Positions 1 through 9,106 of a DNA stretch of 64,000 bases are shown here, piece after piece. The notes beneath the pieces are model-generated. The model was not told where the DNA came from. It made no database searches and worked only from the letters and a program-made list of their open reading frames with translations. The number at the start of each line of letters is the position of its first letter. Positions within the stretch are counted from its first letter, which is position 1. Source of the stretch: Bacteroidales bacterium (lineage in GTDB: Bacteria; Bacteroidota; Bacteroidia; Bacteroidales; UBA932); NCBI GenBank assembly GCA_017962375.1, contig JAGCVJ010000018.1, forward strand, positions 62,001 to 126,000. Reading direction: 5' to 3'. The translations under genes were made by a program, and so were the position numbers.

Positions 1-335
1 TTGTCTGTCCACATATAGAACTCCAGCGAGTTCTGGTACTGAGTCCGGGCGTAAACCGAAGCATAGTTGTTCTCCACGTCTTTCTGCACTTCAAACAAAG
101 GGTCTGAAGCCTTGCCCAGGAATATTCTCGCCTTGTCCATATCTTCTGTCTTGCAGTATAGGTTTGCAAGATACACTACATCCACATCTGCAGGATCTGC
201 AGGCTGGACTTGGGCCTCGGAAGCAGTCTGTGGGGCAGTTTGCTCCTGCTTTGGGGCTGTGGCCTTGCTGTTTTTGCAGGATGCCAGGCAAATCGCTGAG
301 GCGGCAAATATCAGTATCGCGATATGTTTTTTCAT
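1..335 (-). CDS. Lipoprotein with TPR-like helix, 3' end cut by window edge
   Basis: The frame opens at an ATG at 335-333 and stays open to position 1, so the C-terminus lies outside the window. The first 20 residues form a lipoprotein signal peptide (MKKHIAILIFAASAICLASC, lipobox L-A-S-C, acylated Cys at 20). An Ala/Gln/Pro-rich linker follows, then a helix-forming stretch with the sequence VVYLANLYCKTEDMDKA, which resembles one tetratricopeptide hairpin. It is probably anchored in a cell-envelope membrane. The function is unknown and TPR membership is a guess from one repeat. A -7 box lies 25 nt upstream of the ATG. Confidence 0.75.
   Translation of the reverse strand, partial: MKKHIAILIFAASAICLASCKNSKATAPKQEQTAPQTASEAQVQPADPADVDVVYLANLYCKTEDMDKARIFLGKASDPLFEVQKDVENNYASVYARTQYQNSLEFYMWTD
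316..323. repeat. ATCGCGAT palindrome in signal-peptide codons of left-edge lipoprotein
   Basis: Extends to TATCGCGATA. One of eleven copies of the over-represented octamer. Confidence 0.7.
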
Positions 336-360
336 GATTCTTGTCTAATAAATTGTAATG

Positions 361-368
361 CAAATATA
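361..368 (-). promoter_or_regulatory. -7 promoter box (TATATTTG) for the left-edge lipoprotein
   Basis: Exact match on the minus strand to the Bacteroidetes -7 consensus TAnnTTTG, 25 nt before the ATG at 335. I see no -33 box at standard spacing. Confidence 0.5.
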
Positions 369-515
369 ACAATCTGCTGCAAATGGCTTCGATTTTTTAT
401 TAATCGGCAAGGTACACCGTGAAACAAAAACGCTGAGATTCTTTGAATTTATTTGATAATTATATTATATTTACAAAACGTAAGCAAATTGTCATAAATA
501 AAACAACATAGTATT

Positions 516-638
516 ATGGAAACAAAGAAAGATCCTTACGAAAATCCTTGTTCCAGAATTCTAAAATTCGAGTATCAAGGCATTGTATGCCAGACAGTCT
601 TGGAGCCTATCGGAGAAGACGATGAAGGCGAGTGGTAG
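516..638 (+). CDS. Small 40-residue peptide with acidic Trp tail
   Basis: ATG at 516 to TAG at 636-638, 40 residues. It starts METKKDPYENP and ends in an acidic tail GEDDEGEW, with Cys at 12 and 25. A weak -7-like sequence TATATTTA lies at 466-473. The next gene, a large surface lipoprotein, starts 34 nt downstream in the same direction. From memory, short peptides of this general shape (Lys-rich start, a Pro near residue 10, central hydrophobic patch with a Cys, acidic end) are common in Bacteroidales beside surface-protein genes. The role is unknown; a ribosomally made modified peptide precursor is one possibility. Gene-finders may skip it. Confidence 0.55.
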   Translation: METKKDPYENPCSRILKFEYQGIVCQTVLEPIGEDDEGEW

Positions 639-672
639 AAAATTCTCTGACAACATATAAAATCATAATATC

Positions 673-3156
673 ATGAAGAAGCTATTGTTACTTGCAGCAT
701 CAGCTTTTATGCTGTTTGCCTGCAGCAAAGACGACGCGACTCCTGAAGGAAATCTTCTCCAGCAGGAAGAAGGCAAGATTTATCGCGCCTCTTTTGAAGG
801 AACTGGGGAATCCGGTACCAAGGTTTATGCCGATGACGCTCTTCGCCTGAGATGGAACGCAGACGACCGCATCTCCATCTTTGAAATGGTAACCCGAAAC
901 AAGGAGTACAGGTTTACAGGAGAGGACGGAGACACTGGCGGAGAGTTTGAGCAGGTGGGCAGCACATTCGGAACCGGCAATCCTCTGCCTCACGTTTACG
1001 CTATCTACCCTTATTATTCTACTACCAAGATCAGCGATGTTGACCAGAAGATATCGCTCACCCTTCCGACAACCCAGACCTACAAGGCAGGATCTTTCGG
1101 AATCGGCGCCAATCCAATGGTAGCCGTCACCGACAACGATTTCCTGGCCTTCAAGAACATCTGCGGCTATCTTAAACTGAAGCTCTACGGCGACAACATT
1201 TCAGTTGCCAGCGTTGCCATTCAGGGCAACAACGGCGAGCCTCTTGCCGGACTGGGCAAGGTGACTGCGGATGTAGACGCTGTTCCATCAATAGTGATGG
1301 ACGCTTCCGCTACCGGCGTCGTAACTCTCAACTGCGCAGAGACAGTATTGATCGGCAGCAGCAGTTCAGACTTTACGGAGTTCATCATCGCCGTTCCTCC
1401 AACCACCTTCACGGGCGGTTTCAAGATTACCGTCACCGACGCTCTGGGCGGTGTTTACGAGAAAACCACGACCAACAGCACCACCATCACCCGCGGCAAC
1501 CTGAAGCCAATGCCAGCATTGAAGGTTACTCCTAACTATGCCGGCCTCAACGTTGTTTTTGACGATGACAAATTCAAGGAATATTGCGTTGCAAATTTCG
1601 ATAGCGGCGGAGATAACGAAGTCAGCATCGATGAGGCCCGTGCTGCTACGTCCATCGATTTGAACAGTACTGCATATTATAATACAATACAGTCTTTGGG
1701 CGGATTGGAGTGTTTCACAAACTTGACTTATCTTGATTTGGGCAAAGAAGATATTCCTTCAATCAACCTTAGCACGCTTGTTAAACTGGAAAACTTTTAC
1801 TGCTACAACAGTGTAGTTCAGCAGTTGGATTTCAGCAACAACCCTGAACTTAAAGAGATCATCTACCAAGGCGGCAGGAGTGACCAAGGTGAACCTCTTG
1901 GCCAGTTGGCTTCTGTCTGTTTGCCTGACAATCCGAATCTGGAGAAACTTTGGATAATAGAGAGCAATGCTCTCACTTCCATAGATTTGAGTCACTGCCC
2001 GGCTCTCAAGGATTTGGATGTTCACAACAACCAGTTGACGGCATTGAATATCGATGCAAATACAGCTCTGGAGTCATTGAGTTGTTACAACAACCAGTTG
2101 ACGGCAATAGATGTAAGTCCGTTGACAGGCTTGACGGAACTGGACTGTGCCCAGAATCAACTGACATCTCTGGATGTAACCGCACTCACAAATCTGACCC
2201 GCTTGACATGCTCTTTCAATCAGCTTTCAACTATAGATTTGAGCCATAACACAGCTTTGACTGTACTATATGTCCAGCAGAATCAGTTGACAAGTCTTGA
2301 CGTCAGTGCAAATACAGAGCTTCAATGGTTAATGTGTTCGTACAACAAGATCGGAAGTTTGACTATTGCCCATTTCAATTCTCTCAAGAGGGTTTATTGT
2401 GGCTATAATCCTTTCATGACCAGTGTTTCCTGCACTTACTGCCCTGCATTGATCACATGTGACGTGACAGATAACACGGCCTTGAAATCTTTGGGATTGA
2501 GCAGTACCAAGCTGGAGAGCATTACAGGTCTGAAGACTTGCACTGCTCTGGAAGATCTGATCTGTCAGTCCGGCAAGGTTTCAACTTTGGATGTCTCCGA
2601 CATGACTTCTTTGAAGACGTTATACGTTGCATATAATCATATGACTTCTTTGAACGTAACCGGTTGCACTGCACTTGAGGTACTGAGCTGCCGTGATAAC
2701 AGTCTGGAAACACTTGATTTGACAACTAACACTGCCCTTAAGATTCTGTACTGCGAAGACAACAATCTGGGCAGTTTGGATGTAAAGAAGAATCAGCTGT
2801 TGGAAGAATTGTGGGCCCAGAATAACCAGTTGACATCTATTAGTTTCACAACTAGCTCAATGGTCAGAGTTTCTTTGAAGACACTTTGGGTTCATAAGAA
2901 TAATCTGACCAATATAGACTTATCTAAACTCCTTAAGCTTGAGACACTTTATTGCCACGATAATCAGATCAGTGCTTTAAGTGTATCTAATAACACTAAT
3001 TTGACAAAACTGGCAGCATGGTCAACTGGAGCGACAGGTTCAATCGAAAGATTGACAAAAGCTTCTGGCCAGACTATCACATATCTTGCATCTGACCACT
3101 CTACGGTTATTGATCCTACACAGTCACCGTGGAATACTTCTATTGCAAACCTTTAA
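673..3156 (+). CDS. Surface lipoprotein: fimbrillin-like domain, EF-hand-like loop, LRR array
   Basis: 827 residues. Lipoprotein signal peptide with lipobox L-F-A-C (Cys 17). Residues about 35-285 contain patterns of the fimbrillin-like family (GTKVYADDALRLRWNADDRI; AIYPYY; a SLTLPTTQ segment). Around residue 310 there is an EF-hand/dockerin-like loop (NFDSGGDNEVSIDEA) that may bind calcium. From about 340 to the end there are some 20 leucine-rich repeats of about 21 residues with the Bacteroidetes pattern LxxLxCxxNQLTSLDVSxNTxL. The repeats are also visible in the DNA, for example near 2027 and 2088. The protein is probably outer-membrane anchored, surface exposed and involved in binding. 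No enzyme domain is seen. The ligand is unknown. Confidence 0.85.
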   Translation: MKKLLLLAASAFMLFACSKDDATPEGNLLQQEEGKIYRASFEGTGESGTKVYADDALRLRWNADDRISIFEMVTRNKEYRFTGEDGDTGGEFEQVGSTFGTGNPLPHVYAIYPYYSTTKISDVDQKISLTLPTTQTYKAGSFGIGANPMVAVTDNDFLAFKNICGYLKLKLYGDNISVASVAIQGNNGEPLAGLGKVTADVDAVPSIVMDASATGVVTLNCAETVLIGSSSSDFTEFIIAVPPTTFTGGFKITVTDALGGVYEKTTTNSTTITRGNLKPMPALKVTPNYAGLNVVFDDDKFKEYCVANFDSGGDNEVSIDEARAATSIDLNSTAYYNTIQSLGGLECFTNLTYLDLGKEDIPSINLSTLVKLENFYCYNSVVQQLDFSNNPELKEIIYQGGRSDQGEPLGQLASVCLPDNPNLEKLWIIESNALTSIDLSHCPALKDLDVHNNQLTALNIDANTALESLSCYNNQLTAIDVSPLTGLTELDCAQNQLTSLDVTALTNLTRLTCSFNQLSTIDLSHNTALTVLYVQQNQLTSLDVSANTELQWLMCSYNKIGSLTIAHFNSLKRVYCGYNPFMTSVSCTYCPALITCDVTDNTALKSLGLSSTKLESITGLKTCTALEDLICQSGKVSTLDVSDMTSLKTLYVAYNHMTSLNVTGCTALEVLSCRDNSLETLDLTTNTALKILYCEDNNLGSLDVKKNQLLEELWAQNNQLTSISFTTSSMVRVSLKTLWVHKNNLTNIDLSKLLKLETLYCHDNQISALSVSNNTNLTKLAAWSTGATGSIERLTKASGQTITYLASDHSTVIDPTQSPWNTSIANL

Positions 3157-3185
3157 AAACGAACTGAAGTTATTATTCGATGATT

Positions 3186-3758
3186 ATGAAAACTTTAAGG
3201 AAAATATTCATCGGAGCGTTGGCGCTGCTGTTCGGTTCCTGGGTAAACATGCAGGCCCAGGATATGGCTGTTGTTAAAGACAATACAATGACTAAGACAG
3301 TCAAGAGCAAGACTTCCAAATCGCTGAAGCAGAAAAGGATGGCTGAATATATTGCAGATCATCCGGGAGTGATTCAGCTGGCAGGAAACGGAAGCGTGAG
3401 CTTTGAGGTCAGCGGTGAGTGTTCAAGGAAAAGCTTTTCTGCAAGCACCTCGCAGATAACGCTCACATTTCCATTGGCGGAGCCTGTCTCCTTGGAAAAT
3501 CTGATTGAGTTTATCCACAGGGAGGAAGCCATTTACAATGGCCTTGAGAAAGAGTTTGATAACTTGAAGTACGATAGGCCGGGAGAGGGTGAATACAAGT
3601 ACAATCTGCGCCAGGAGGCTCTCCAGAAGCTGAAGAATGAAATGATCTTTCGTCGCGACAGGCTTCTGGGAGCACGGAGCGCACTCTCAATGGTAGAGAA
3701 TTATCTGGACACGTTTATAGCGTACGTGACCGAAGGCCTCACCACTACCGGCGGTTAA
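3186..3758 (+). CDS. Secreted protein of unknown function
   Basis: 190 residues from ATG 3186; an in-frame ATG at 3180 would add two residues. A signal peptide runs from MKTLRKIFIG to about NMQAQ. The mature part has a Lys/Ser-rich stretch (SKTSKSLKQKRMAEY), a central beta-like region and a C-terminal helical, charged half (residues about 95-180) with probable coiled coil. I do not recognise the family. It starts 29 bp after the LRR lipoprotein and probably shares its transcript, so it may act at the same surface. Its stop is 7 bp from the convergent fumarase gene. Confidence 0.7.
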   Translation: MKTLRKIFIGALALLFGSWVNMQAQDMAVVKDNTMTKTVKSKTSKSLKQKRMAEYIADHPGVIQLAGNGSVSFEVSGECSRKSFSASTSQITLTFPLAEPVSLENLIEFIHREEAIYNGLEKEFDNLKYDRPGEGEYKYNLRQEALQKLKNEMIFRRDRLLGARSALSMVENYLDTFIAYVTEGLTTTGG

Positions 3759-3765
3759 TCTTAGG

Positions 3766-5376
3766 CTATTTGAACTTGGCGAAGAAGTCGTTGCCCTTGT
3801 CATCCACGAGGATGAAGGCAGGGAAGTCTTCCACCTCAATCTTCCAGATGGCCTCCATTCCGAGTTCCGGATACTCGAGGCATTCCACGCTCTTGATGTT
3901 GTTCTGGGCCAGGATTGCAGCAGGACCTCCGATGCTGCCCAGGTAGAAGCCGCCGTGTTTCTTGCAGGCATCGGTTACCTGCTGGCTGCGGTTGCCCTTG
4001 GCGAGCATAATCATACTTGCACCGTGGCTCTGGAACAGGTCAACGTAAGGGTCCATACGGGCTGCGGTCGTAGGGCCGAAGGAGCCGGAAGGCATACCCT
4101 TAGGAGCCTTGGCCGGGCCTGCATAGAATACAGGATGATCCTTGAAATACTGTGGAAGTCCTTCTCCGCTGTCCAGTCTTTCCTTGAGCTTGGCGTGAGC
4201 TATGTCTCTGGCAACCACAATGGTGCCGTTGAGGCTAAGCCTTGTGGAGACAGGATATTTGGTCAGTATCTTGAGGATGTCAGGAATAGGCTGGTTGAGG
4301 TCTATCTTCACTGCGTTGCCTTCTCCGGCTTGGCGGAGTTCTTCCGGAATCAGGCGTCCAGGATTGTCGTCAAGCTTTTCAATCCAGATACCGTCTTTAT
4401 TGATCTTTGCCTTGATGTTGCGGTCTGCGGAGCAGCTTACGCCCAGTCCGATAGGGCAGCTTGCGCCGTGGCGAGGAAGGCGGATGATCCTGATGTCGTG
4501 AGCCAGATACTTGCCGCCGAACTGGGCGCCAAGCCCGATCTTGTATGCTTCTTCCAGAACCTGCTTTTCAAGTTCTATGTCTCTGAAAGCCCTTCCGCTC
4601 TCGTTGCCGGTAGTAGGGAGGCTGTCGTAGAACTTGGCTGAAGCAAGTTTAACGGTGAGCAGGTTCTTCTCTGCTGAGGTGCCGCCGATTACGAATGCGA
4701 TGTGGTAAGGAGGGCAGGCAGCCGTTCCCAAAGACTTGATCTTCTCAACCAGGAACGGAACCAGAGTGTCCGGATTGAGGACAGCCTTGGTCATCTGGTA
4801 GAGGTAGCTCTTGTTGGCGCTTCCGCCGCCTTTCACTACGCAGAGGAAGCGGTATTCCATTCCCTCGGAAGCCTCAATATCTATCTGGGCAGGGAGGTTG
4901 CACTTGGTGTTAACTTCCTTGTACATTGTAAGCGGAGCGTTCTGGCTGTAGCGCAGGTTCTCCTCCGTGTAAGTCTTGTAAACTCCGTCTGAAAGGGCTT
5001 CAGCGTCGTCGAAACCTGTCCAGACCTGTTGGCCTTTCTCGCCGTGGATGATGGCGGTTCCGGTATCCTGGCAGAAAGGAAGTTTGCCCTTGGCGGCAAC
5101 TTCCGCGTTGCGCAGGAACTGGAGAGCTACATACTTGTCGTTGTCAGAAGCCTCAGGATCGGTGAGGATCTTTGCAACCTGATTGTTGTGCTCAGGCCTA
5201 AGCAGGAAGTTCACGTCTCTGAATGCCTGGTTTGCAAGCATCCTGAGGCCTTCTGCATCCACCTTGAGGATAGGGTGCCCTTCAAATTCTCCCACGCTAA
5301 CGTGGTCTTTTGTAAGCAGATAGTATTCAGTGGTGTCTTCGCCCATCTGAAACATCGGTTCGTATTTGTATGCCAT
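3766..5376 (-). CDS. fumA: Fumarate hydratase, class I (iron-sulfur)
   Basis: 536 residues, the usual length for two-domain class I fumarases. It reversibly hydrates fumarate to malate, here probably in the reductive branch leading to fumarate and succinate, in the cytoplasm. The three 4Fe-4S ligands are visible: Cys102 in FCQDTGT, Cys221 in AACPPYH and Cys315 in [10 protein letters not shown]. Their spacing (119 and 94) equals that known for the structurally solved class I enzyme. The N-terminal domain (about 1-330) carries the cluster and the C-terminal beta domain ends in GNDFFAKFK. The gene lies 39 bp downstream of prfB, and the gap contains one ATCGCGAT palindrome. An aspartate ammonia-lyase elsewhere in the window would supply fumarate. 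Confidence 0.95.
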   Translation of the reverse strand: MAYKYEPMFQMGEDTTEYYLLTKDHVSVGEFEGHPILKVDAEGLRMLANQAFRDVNFLLRPEHNNQVAKILTDPEASDNDKYVALQFLRNAEVAAKGKLPFCQDTGTAIIHGEKGQQVWTGFDDAEALSDGVYKTYTEENLRYSQNAPLTMYKEVNTKCNLPAQIDIEASEGMEYRFLCVVKGGGSANKSYLYQMTKAVLNPDTLVPFLVEKIKSLGTAACPPYHIAFVIGGTSAEKNLLTVKLASAKFYDSLPTTGNESGRAFRDIELEKQVLEEAYKIGLGAQFGGKYLAHDIRIIRLPRHGASCPIGLGVSCSADRNIKAKINKDGIWIEKLDDNPGRLIPEELRQAGEGNAVKIDLNQPIPDILKILTKYPVSTRLSLNGTIVVARDIAHAKLKERLDSGEGLPQYFKDHPVFYAGPAKAPKGMPSGSFGPTTAARMDPYVDLFQSHGASMIMLAKGNRSQQVTDACKKHGGFYLGSIGGPAAILAQNNIKSVECLEYPELGMEAIWKIEVEDFPAFILVDDKGNDFFAKFK

Positions 5377-5403
5377 ATCAGTTATGTTTTTATTGTTTTA
5401 TTT

Positions 5404-5411
5404 ATCGCGAT
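5404..5411. repeat. ATCGCGAT palindrome, prfB-fumarase gap
   Basis: Perfect 8-base palindrome in the 39-bp gap between the prfB stop and the fumarase start. One of eleven copies in the window. Confidence 0.7.
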
Positions 5412-5415
5412 TATT

Positions 5416-6502
5416 CTATTCAAGATCTTCTTCAATGTCTTTGTCGCCGCGCTTCTTGCCCATCAGGAAGGCCTTCATGAACTCGTTCAGGTCTCCGTCA
5501 AGCACGGCCTGGGTGTCGGCAGTCTCTTCTCCTGTTCTGAGGTCTTTGACCATTTTGTAAGGATGAAGGACGTAGCTTCTGATCTGGCTTCCCCATTCGA
5601 TTCTCTTTTTCTGGCCTTCCAGCTCAGCTTGCTTCTGGCGTTTTTTCTGGAGTTCAAGTTCGTACAAGTGAGACTTGAGGATGCGCAAGGCGTTCTGGCG
5701 GTTGTCCAGCTGGCTTCGGGTTTCAGTATTCTCTACCACAATTCCCGTTGGGATATGCCTTACCCTCACGCCGGTCTCCACCTTGTTCACGTTCTGCCCG
5801 CCGGCTCCGGATGAACGGAAGGTGTCCCATTCCAGGTCTGCCGGATTAATGACTATTTCAATGCTCTCGTCTACAAGAGGATACACGAATACAGAAGAGA
5901 AAGTGGTCTGCCTTTTTCCCTGGGCGTTGTAAGGGGAGATTCTTACCAGGCGGTGCACTCCGTTCTCGGCTTTCAGATATCCGTAGGCATAGTCTCCTTC
6001 AATTTGCAGGGTGGCTGATTTGATGCCGGCCTCGTCGCCTTCCAGAAGATCGGTGACGGTTACCTTGTAGCCGTTCCTCTCTCCCCATCTGGAGTACATT
6101 CTCATAAGCATGGAACTCCAGTCGTTGGCCTCAGTGCCGCCGGCTCCGGAATTGATCTTTACCAGCGCTCCCAGATTGTCTCCTTCCTGAGAGAGCATGC
6201 TCTTGAATTCCAGGTCTTCCAGATGTTTTTCCAGGGCAGATTCGGCTTGGGCGATTTCCTCCTCGGAGGCCTCCATCTCAACCAGAACGTCCAGGTCTTC
6301 CCCCTCGCTCTTGAGGCGGTCAAGCTCGTTTACCCAATACTTTATGCCGGAAAGCTTCTTCACAAAAGCTTCGGCTTCCTTAGGATTGTCCCAGAAACCA
6401 GCGGATGTGGTTACTTTTTCTTTTTCTTCTATCTCCTTGACTTTGCCGTCATAGTCAAAGAGACCTCCTTAACGCAGCCAGGCGTTCCTTAAAGTTTTCC
6501 AT
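5416..6502 (-). CDS. prfB: Peptide chain release factor 2, with programmed +1 frameshift
   Basis: Terminates translation at UGA and UAA codons. The gene is in two frames. The first 15 codons run from ATG 6502 and hit an in-frame TGA at 6457-6455. Skipping the T at 6457 joins the second frame (6456 to 5416), giving 361 residues, close to the 365 of E. coli RF2. The catalytic GGQ motif is present (SSGAGGQNVNKVETG). The stop-codon-recognising tripeptide is SPY (RISPYNAQGK) instead of the SPF of E. coli. A -7 box TAAATTTG lies at 6532-6525. The fumarase gene follows 39 bp downstream. Annotation starting at the internal ATG 6363 would lose the N-terminal part. Confidence 0.95.
6455..6469 (-). promoter_or_regulatory. 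prfB programmed frameshift site
   Basis: Reads AGGAGG TCT CTT TGA on the minus strand. The CTT slip codon is followed by the TGA stop, and a perfect anti-rRNA AGGAGG lies three bases before CTT, the same spacing as in E. coli. Low RF2 slows termination at TGA and allows the +1 slip, so RF2 controls its own synthesis. This is established for the family. Most genes here lack a Shine-Dalgarno site, which makes this one stand out. Confidence 0.93.
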
Positions 6503-6524
6503 TAATTTGTATCTTTACAGTCCA

Positions 6525-6532
6525 CAAATTTA
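6525..6532 (-). promoter_or_regulatory. -7 promoter box (TAAATTTG) for prfB
   Basis: Exact TAnnTTTG on the minus strand, 22 nt before the prfB ATG. The opposite strand carries a weaker TATCTTTA at 6510-6517 that could serve the divergent gene at 6550. Confidence 0.5.
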
Positions 6533-6549
6533 ACAAATAAGCCCGACCA

Positions 6550-8142
6550 ATGAAAAACAAATTCTTTGTGGCGATAAAGACAGCAGCTGTTTCTGTGTCT
6601 GCACTGATGATTGTGATGGTTTCCTGCAAGAGCGGAAACGGGGAAGATGTTGACAATAATGCCGTAGATACTCTTGAAAAGGTGATACCTCTGGAGGATC
6701 TATTTCTCCCCGACACCGCTTACGCTTCGGCCCAGAAGGTGGTTTATGAGGTGGAAAAGACCGACACCTTGCCTCATTTTCTGAAGGATGTGGATGACAG
6801 GTACGCTTCTGATTTCTCAACTTTTACATTCAGAAGGAACATGCTCCGCGACGCTTCTTTCTCCGGAAAGCTGGATCACAGGCCGGAGACGGTGGAGATT
6901 GCCTGGCAGTTCAACACTCCGGAAGACAACTACAAAACCTCGCTGGGAAACTGGGGCGGCGGAACAGGCTGGACCGGCCAGCCGATTTATGTGCACTGGA
7001 AGGATGAAGACATTGAGGCCTTCAAGCAGGCGGGGGTTCTTGTCAACAATGATTTCAGCGGTGAGGAAATAATCTTCGCATCGTTGAACTCAAGGGCTTA
7101 TTTCCTGGATTTCAATACCGGCAAAAGGACAAGGGCAGACCTGAACGTGCTGAACACCATCAAGGGTTCTCCTTCACTGGATCCTGAACTGAAAAACCTC
7201 TACATAGGGCAGGGCGTTTCAAGAAGCACTCCTATGTGCCTTCTCTGCGTGGATCTTCTCAAGCATCAGATAACCTTCAAGTATCTGGACAGCAAGGCCT
7301 GGAGAAAATGGGGGGCATTTGACTCTTCTCCTGTAGTTGCCGGCACATATCTTATCTGGCCTGGCGAAAACGGCAGCATCTACAAGTTCGAGAGAGAGCA
7401 GGGCAGCCTGAAGCTTCTGGAGACTCTGCGATACAAGGTTAACGGAGCGGCTCCTGGAATAGAGTCCAGCATTGCCATCTGGAGAAATTACGGATGGGTT
7501 CAGGACAATGCGGGCAACATCCTTTGCATCAACCTCAACACCATGAAGCCGGTATGGCATTACTGGAATCACGATGATTCAGACGGCACCGTTGTCTGCC
7601 GCATTGAGGATGGAAAGCCTTACCTCTATGCAGCATCAGAAGTGGACCGCCAGGGAATGAATGGCTCTTGCTTCTTCATCAAACTTAACGCTCTGGACGG
7701 CACCGTTGTGTGGGAGCAGAAGATTCCTTGCAGAAGAATTGACCTTGGAGGAAAGATCCTGGATGGCGGAATGTATTCCACTCCGCTTCTTGGTCAGGGA
7801 GACTGCAAAGACATGATCTTTGCCAACGTCTGCCGCAATAGGGCTGCAAAGACCAACGGTGAACTTATGGCGCTTTCCACAAAGGACGGAAGTATAATCT
7901 ACAACATTTCTCTACGCCAGTTCTGCTGGTCTTCTCCTGTTGCCTTCTATGACAACGAAAACCGTATGTACATCTTCACCGGAGACGGAGAAGGCAATAT
8001 CTACCTGATAGAAGCCAAGACCGGCAAGGTGCTCTATACCAAAAAAGTAGCCTACAACTTTGAGTCATCTCCAACAGTTATAGGCAACGCTGCAGTTGTG
8101 GGCTCCAGAGTCAACGGCATCTACAAATTCGTGATAAAATAA
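6550..8142 (+). CDS. PQQ-like beta-propeller lipoprotein
   Basis: 530 residues. Lipoprotein-type signal peptide ending in MIVMVSC. The rest shows repeated WD/PQQ-like blades, for example ILCINLNTMKPVWHYW, LNALDGTVVWEQKIPC and YLIEAKTGKVLYTKK, each with the Gly/Ala-x-x-G-x-x-x-W pattern of PQQ-type propellers and of BamB. Enzyme quinone-binding residues are not evident, so a scaffold or carbohydrate/protein-binding role is more likely than dehydrogenase activity. It is exported, probably lipid anchored. It is divergent from prfB, and the following hydrolase has its own promoter box overlapping the end of this region. Confidence 0.8.
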   Translation: MKNKFFVAIKTAAVSVSALMIVMVSCKSGNGEDVDNNAVDTLEKVIPLEDLFLPDTAYASAQKVVYEVEKTDTLPHFLKDVDDRYASDFSTFTFRRNMLRDASFSGKLDHRPETVEIAWQFNTPEDNYKTSLGNWGGGTGWTGQPIYVHWKDEDIEAFKQAGVLVNNDFSGEEIIFASLNSRAYFLDFNTGKRTRADLNVLNTIKGSPSLDPELKNLYIGQGVSRSTPMCLLCVDLLKHQITFKYLDSKAWRKWGAFDSSPVVAGTYLIWPGENGSIYKFEREQGSLKLLETLRYKVNGAAPGIESSIAIWRNYGWVQDNAGNILCINLNTMKPVWHYWNHDDSDGTVVCRIEDGKPYLYAASEVDRQGMNGSCFFIKLNALDGTVVWEQKIPCRRIDLGGKILDGGMYSTPLLGQGDCKDMIFANVCRNRAAKTNGELMALSTKDGSIIYNISLRQFCWSSPVAFYDNENRMYIFTGDGEGNIYLIEAKTGKVLYTKKVAYNFESSPTVIGNAAVVGSRVNGIYKFVIK

Positions 8143-8148
8143 AAATAG

Positions 8149-8156
8149 TAACTTTG
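8149..8156 (+). promoter_or_regulatory. -7 promoter box (TAACTTTG), predicted leaderless
   Basis: Exact TAnnTTTG ending only 7 nt before the ATG at 8164, so the transcript would start at or next to the start codon. Other such cases in the window are at 18691, 22205 and 44094. Confidence 0.5.
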
Positions 8157-8163
8157 CCGCGCT

Positions 8164-9102
8164 ATGAGAATTATTAGGATAGTTTTATTGATATGTGTTG
8201 TTGGTCTGACGGCTGTTGTGGGGCAGGCGCAGGGAAAGTTCGTAAGGATGGTGGAGGAAGACAGCCTTCGGATGCAGATCGTGGCAGACAGTTTGAGAGC
8301 GGACAGCATTAGGATTGCACAGATAAAGGACAGTCTGATGAAGGTTAGGGAGCCTGTGCTCAGGGCCATGAGGAAAAAGGTTGAGGGGAGCTACAATTTC
8401 TGGCTCTATACCCCGGCAGGATATGACCGCAAGGACACATTGTGCAAAGACACTCCGCTGGTGCTTTTCCTTCACGGCAAAAGCCTGTGCGGAAATGACC
8501 TTGAGAAGGTTCGCCGATATGGCAGCATAGATTGCGTGGAAAGGGGAAGGACGATACCCGCCCTGGTGGTTGCTCCCCAGAATCCTGGCGAATGGTGGAA
8601 TCCGGACAAGCTGTGCAAGATACTGGACTGGCTCAAGGTTGAGTATCCGTACGACACGGCAAGAGTTTATGTGCTTGGAATGAGCCTTGGCGGCTACGGC
8701 ACTCTTGACTTTGTAGCCGCAAAGCCTGAAAGAGTGGCAGCAGCTGTTGCTCTGTGCGGCGGAACAACCGCAAAAGACGTGGGCCCTATGGGTCAGGTGC
8801 CGCTGTGGATCATCCACGGAACGGCTGACAAGCTAGTATCCGTAAAGGCCTCGCAAGTGATAGTCAAAGACCTGGAAAGCAGACATCTGGCTTCCAGGCT
8901 CAGATACGAGTGGCTGATAGGAGCGTCGCATTCCTACCTGGCCAGGTATTTCTATATGCCGAAGATTTATGACTGGCTGCTGAGCCATTCTTTGAATGAT
9001 GAAGACCGTCCTGTTAATCGCGACGTGAAGATTACAAAGGATGACCAGAACACGGTTTATTCCGGCTGGGGGAAAAGACCTACACTTAAGACAATCCGTT
9101 AA
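8164..9102 (+). CDS. Secreted alpha/beta hydrolase (esterase/peptidase type)
   Basis: 312 residues. A cleavable signal peptide ends at about VVGQAQG. Residues 30-70 form a charged helical segment (DSLRMQIVADSLRADSIR), then the alpha/beta-hydrolase fold follows. The oxyanion region is LVLFLHGKS. The nucleophile elbow is G-M-S174-L-G-G, with acid D222 in HGTADKLV and base H256 in GASHSYLA, giving a complete triad. The closest families by pattern are prolyl-oligopeptidase-like and feruloyl-esterase-like hydrolases (YTPAGYD start). It acts in the periplasm or outside; the substrate is unknown. The gene converges on the TPM gene with a 4-bp gap. Confidence 0.82.
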   Translation: MRIIRIVLLICVVGLTAVVGQAQGKFVRMVEEDSLRMQIVADSLRADSIRIAQIKDSLMKVREPVLRAMRKKVEGSYNFWLYTPAGYDRKDTLCKDTPLVLFLHGKSLCGNDLEKVRRYGSIDCVERGRTIPALVVAPQNPGEWWNPDKLCKILDWLKVEYPYDTARVYVLGMSLGGYGTLDFVAAKPERVAAAVALCGGTTAKDVGPMGQVPLWIIHGTADKLVSVKASQVIVKDLESRHLASRLRYEWLIGASHSYLARYFYMPKIYDWLLSHSLNDEDRPVNRDVKITKDDQNTVYSGWGKRPTLKTIR

Positions 9103-9106
9103 GCGT

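Noticed and set aside
5416-6502. prfB as a pseudogene broken by a frameshift
   Set aside because: The break is the standard programmed site with AGGAGG, CTT and TGA, and the product has the right length and motifs.
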